DNA of 64,000 bases, from contig CAYZTM010000018.1 of assembly GCA_964481425.1 (NCBI GenBank), positions 1 through 64,000 on the forward strand. The letters are read 5' to 3'. The stretch is from MKUN01 sp964481425 (GTDB taxonomy: Bacteria > Bacteroidota > Bacteroidia > Chitinophagales > Chitinophagaceae). The notes below the pieces were generated by a model. That model did not search any database. It had not been told where the DNA came from and worked only from the letters and a program-made list of their open reading frames with translations. Position 1 is the first letter of the stretch, and each line of letters starts with the position of its first letter. Below, in pieces: positions 61,575 through 64,000 of the stretch. A program made the translations under genes and the position numbers.

Positions 61575-62504
61575 ATGTCTCTATTAGTTGTCGGCACTAT
61601 GGCCTTTGATGCTCTTGAAACACCTTTTGGAAAAGTAGACCGGATCATCGGTGGCTCTGCTACGTATGTTGCCTGGTCGGCTACCAATTTTTACCATGAC
61701 ATCAAGCAGGTTTCCATTATTGGCGGCGATTTCCCCCAGTCCGAGATAGACAGCCTTGCCGATCGCGGAGTAGACTTTGCAGGGGTAGAAGTGGTAAAGG
61801 ACGGGAAGAGCTTTTTCTGGAGCGGCCGATATCATATGGACATGAATACCCGTGATACCCTGGTGACCGATCTTAATGTACTGGCCCAGTTCAACCCCCA
61901 GCTGCCCGATGCTTACAAGGATTGTGAAATAGTGATGCTGGGCAACCTGGTGCCCGGTGTACAGATAAGTGTACTGGAACAAATGCGCAAGCGCCCCAAA
62001 CTAGTGGTTATGGATACCATGAACTTCTGGATGGAGACCGCTATGGACGACCTGAAAAAGGTACTGGGCATGGTAGATGTGCTAATGGTGAATGACAGCG
62101 AAGCACGCGAACTGAGCGGCGAGCACTCGCTGGTAAAGGCTGCTGTTAAGATACAGGAGATGGGACCCCGTTACCTTGTGATCAAGAAAGGTGAACATGG
62201 CGCCCTGCTGTTCCATGGTAAGAACGTGTTCTTTGCGCCGGCCCTGCCGCTTGAAGACGTTTACGATCCTACCGGCGCCGGTGATACTTTTGCCGGTGGT
62301 TTCGTAGGTCACATAGCTCGTACCAAGGACATATCGTTCGAGAACATGAAGACCGCCATCATCATGGGTTCAGCACTGGCATCATTCTGCGTAGAGAAAT
62401 TTGGTCCTACAAGACTACAGGAACTCACCAAAGAAGAAATAGACCAGCGCATCAATGAATTCGTTGACCTGGTGAATTTCGACATTATCGATATCAAGGG
62501 ATAA
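61575..62504 (+). CDS. PfkB family sugar/nucleoside kinase
   Basis: A 309-residue ribokinase-like kinase. N-terminal LLVVGTMAFDALETPFGKVDRIIGGSATYVAWSATNFY provides the substrate side with the GG motif; LMVNDSEARELSG and YLVIKKGEHGALLF are typical; the ATP/catalytic motif VYDPTGAGDTFAGGFVGHI is complete, with the catalytic aspartate. Adenosine, ribose or fructose are all possible substrates. ATG 61575 starts the first strand; an upstream in-frame ATG at 61530 would precede the promoter. The stop is directly adjacent to the stop of the convergent gene. Confidence 0.92.
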   Translation: MSLLVVGTMAFDALETPFGKVDRIIGGSATYVAWSATNFYHDIKQVSIIGGDFPQSEIDSLADRGVDFAGVEVVKDGKSFFWSGRYHMDMNTRDTLVTDLNVLAQFNPQLPDAYKDCEIVMLGNLVPGVQISVLEQMRKRPKLVVMDTMNFWMETAMDDLKKVLGMVDVLMVNDSEARELSGEHSLVKAAVKIQEMGPRYLVIKKGEHGALLFHGKNVFFAPALPLEDVYDPTGAGDTFAGGFVGHIARTKDISFENMKTAIIMGSALASFCVEKFGPTRLQELTKEEIDQRINEFVDLVNFDIIDIKG

Positions 62505-63251
62505 TTAAGACCCTGTCATAGTAGACCTGCCGGTAAGCTGTATACGCCACAGCAGCAGGTGACGCAATATGCCTTTGATATACCAGGGAGCATTACGTAC
62601 CATTTTATTACTTAGATATAATTTCTGAAGCTCCAACAGCGACAGCACATTACTACATATATTTCTACTTTCCGGTAATAATTCCTCACGTAGCACGTCC
62701 ACCATCAGGATGATCCTTGGCTTATCCGTATTATTCCATGCTTCATGCAGGTGAGCATCAGAGAATGCAAATATCCTATCCCAGGCCACGTCTGTACCTG
62801 ATACTTTAAAGCCACAATCAGGCAACGACGCGGGTATAAGTATGGGTACATGTAACCGGTAGTTGGCATCGGTATCACCAAAATGCTCTACGATATGCGT
62901 TTGGGGTGAGAGCACACTTATCGAAAAGGATACAAGCCCCGGTATCGGGAAAAAGTATTTAAGGAATGCGTCACCGTCTTTGATATTGGCCTCATTCCTC
63001 TTTCCCCATAGCAGGAAGCCAAAACCTTCCCATGTCTGGCCCTCTACCAACTCCTTATTAAAATATTCGCCCTGGGTCTTGCCCCTGCTTTTTACAAAAT
63101 CGAGCACACCCTGCTGTATGGCCGGTAGATTGACTACAAGGCTATCGAACCAGTCTTTCCCTTTAAGGTCAAAGAAGGCGGGTGCATCCCCGTTATACAC
63201 CCCGTTGTTCCTGAATGAATACCAAACTTTCATGATCTGCGCTGCCGACAT
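62505..63251 (-). CDS. Aspartyl/asparaginyl beta-hydroxylase-like protein (copy 1)
   Basis: A 248-residue Fe(II)/2-oxoglutarate-dependent oxygenase-like protein (AspH/LpxO superfamily). Seen: VEHFGDTDANYRLHVPILIPA (first iron His and a conserved Arg), CGFKVSG, FSDAHLHEAWNNTDKPRIILMVDVLREE (second iron His and the 2-oxoglutarate Arg). It follows its paralogue by 10 bp on the same strand. An internal ATG at 63233 (MKVWYS) aligns with the paralogue's start and is an alternative. Substrate unknown: lipid A fatty acid, peptide or a small molecule. Confidence 0.85.
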   Translation of the reverse strand: MSAAQIMKVWYSFRNNGVYNGDAPAFFDLKGKDWFDSLVVNLPAIQQGVLDFVKSRGKTQGEYFNKELVEGQTWEGFGFLLWGKRNEANIKDGDAFLKYFFPIPGLVSFSISVLSPQTHIVEHFGDTDANYRLHVPILIPASLPDCGFKVSGTDVAWDRIFAFSDAHLHEAWNNTDKPRIILMVDVLREELLPESRNICSNVLSLLELQKLYLSNKMVRNAPWYIKGILRHLLLWRIQLTGRSTMTGS

Positions 63252-63261
63252 TTTTCAAATA

Positions 63262-63972
63262 CTATTGAAAAATATCATTTTTAAATGGTTTTAAAGAATT
63301 TCGAACAATGTCCTTCATCCAACCGGGCCACTTTTTAATAAATTTAAATTTAAGCGTAAAATATTGATACTTAAATGAGGAGAGGACATTGCTGCATATT
63401 TTTTTTGTAGCACGCAGATACTCCTCCCTTATCACATCCATGATCAATACTACACGTGGGCTCCCGGTCATGTTCCAGGCTTCGTGCAGGCAGGCATCGT
63501 TAAAAACGATCATTTCATTTTCTATCCATGGTTGATCTATGCCGGATACCTTAATGCCGCAATCGGGCAAAAGGGCCGGTATATAAACGGGTATATGTAC
63601 ACGGTATATAGCATCGGTATCGCCATGGTGTGGTTTGATATGTGTGCGGGGCTGCAACATACTTATAGAGAGCGACACAAGGCCCGGTATGTTTTTAAAG
63701 TATTCGAATATCTCAGCACCCTGCGCTATAATCTTCTCATTGCGCCTACCCCAGAACATAAAGGTAATGGATTCCCATTTGGTTCCCTCGACCATTTTGG
63801 CATTAAAGTATTCCCGGATGTCGAGGCCTTTTTTCCGAAGCAGGGAATTGGTTTTATCCTGTATGGCAGGCAATTGAGTAAGTAACTCGTCATACCATGG
63901 TGTGCCATGAAGGTCGTAATACGGTTGGCCTCCGCCGTATTTACTGCGCTTATATGAATACCATATACTCAT
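63262..63972 (-). CDS. Aspartyl/asparaginyl beta-hydroxylase-like protein (copy 2)
   Basis: A 236-residue paralogue of the neighbouring gene and first of the pair. The oxygenase motifs are IKPHHGDTDAIYRVHIPVYIPA, CGIKVSG, FNDACLHEAWNMTGSPRVVLIMDVIREE, all key His and Arg residues kept. N-terminal MSIWYSYKRSKYGGGQPYYDLHGTPWYDELL suggests a short substrate-lid region shared by both copies. The C-terminal ~45 residues are basic and aromatic (KFKFIKKWPGWMKDIVRNSLK). Confidence 0.87.
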   Translation of the reverse strand: MSIWYSYKRSKYGGGQPYYDLHGTPWYDELLTQLPAIQDKTNSLLRKKGLDIREYFNAKMVEGTKWESITFMFWGRRNEKIIAQGAEIFEYFKNIPGLVSLSISMLQPRTHIKPHHGDTDAIYRVHIPVYIPALLPDCGIKVSGIDQPWIENEMIVFNDACLHEAWNMTGSPRVVLIMDVIREEYLRATKKICSNVLSSFKYQYFTLKFKFIKKWPGWMKDIVRNSLKPFKNDIFQ

Positions 63973-63986
63973 AGCTCAATGACCTC

Positions 63987-63994
63987 CAAAGTTA
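63987..63994 (-). promoter_or_regulatory. -7 element of the hydroxylase pair
   Basis: TAACTTTG on the minus strand (63994-63987) is a perfect -7 element 14 bp before ATG 63972. The -33 position falls beyond the window edge. Confidence 0.5.
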
Positions 63995-64000
63995 CATTTT

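Noticed and set aside
1..64000. CRISPR arrays, tRNA, rRNA, transposases, integrases or phage genes
   Set aside because: Looked for direct repeats with spacers, T-loop GGTTCGAATCC-like signatures, rRNA segments and DDE/integrase motifs; none seen by eye. A covariance-model scan would be needed to exclude small RNA genes.

Overview
The window is a piece of a Bacteroidota chromosome, most likely from the Chitinophagaceae/Chitinophagales. The indicators are type IX secretion (T9SS) cargo domains with a PorV-like protein and a PorE-like protein, a TonB-dependent receptor with an N-terminal carboxypeptidase-regulatory-like domain, BshC, a bacterial geranylgeranylglyceryl/heptaprenylglyceryl phosphate synthase, kynurenine 3-monooxygenase, and many promoters of the Bacteroidota type (TTTG near -33, TAnnTTTG near -7) lying very close to start codons. 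A run of ten Ns inside one gene suggests a draft or metagenome assembly. I see no rRNA, tRNA, CRISPR array, transposase or phage gene; most of the window is core chromosome.

Layout. 0-5 kb: tail of a T9SS type B cargo gene, bshC, an outer-membrane barrel, two tandem EGF-like lipoproteins, gcvT. 5-19 kb: envelope polysaccharide region with an AlgX/AlgJ-like plus MBOAT O-acetylation pair, a polytopic membrane protein, pyrH, a VWA protein, a GT14 glycosyltransferase and a Wzx/Wzy-type export operon read on the minus strand as wza, PHP phosphatase, wzc, wzy, wzx. 19-21.6 kb: a compact regulatory module of SRPBCC protein, MerR protein with an intact CarH-type cobalamin site, ECF sigma factor and type 1 isopentenyl-diphosphate isomerase. 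21.6-25.2 kb: beta-helix lipoprotein, SAM hydroxide adenosyltransferase-like protein, ABM protein, HIT protein, greA. 25.3-34.2 kb: T9SS/TonB operon (receptor, 1300-residue secreted protein, PorV). 34.3-41.6 kb: housekeeping genes (2-hydroxyacid dehydrogenase, rsmA, M17 aminopeptidase, pdxA, M16 peptidase, nitronate monooxygenase). 41.7-48.6 kb: BNR/PKD type A T9SS cargo, DUF2130 protein, PorE-like OmpA protein. 48.7-52.7 kb: tag, an unusually structured 380-bp intergenic region, kmo, recJ. 52.8-59.3 kb: autoregulated tetR-tolC-adaptor-RND efflux operon. 59.5-64 kb: mscL, GGGP synthase, sugar nucleotidyltransferase, PfkB kinase and two tandem aspartyl/asparaginyl-hydroxylase-like proteins.

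The main points of interest are: (1) the putative B12-dependent photoreceptor/sigma/isomerase module without carotenoid synthesis genes beside it, with a perfect 11-bp inverted repeat over the sigma gene promoter and start; (2) three genes with the same TAnCTTTG-N4-ATG layout, predicting leaderless mRNAs; (3) the 49.25-49.63 kb gap with helically phased 11-bp repeats and a nested 145-bp stem structure; (4) a 28-bp near-palindrome placed to act as TetR operator. All functions are inferred from sequence patterns and family knowledge; no database search was run.
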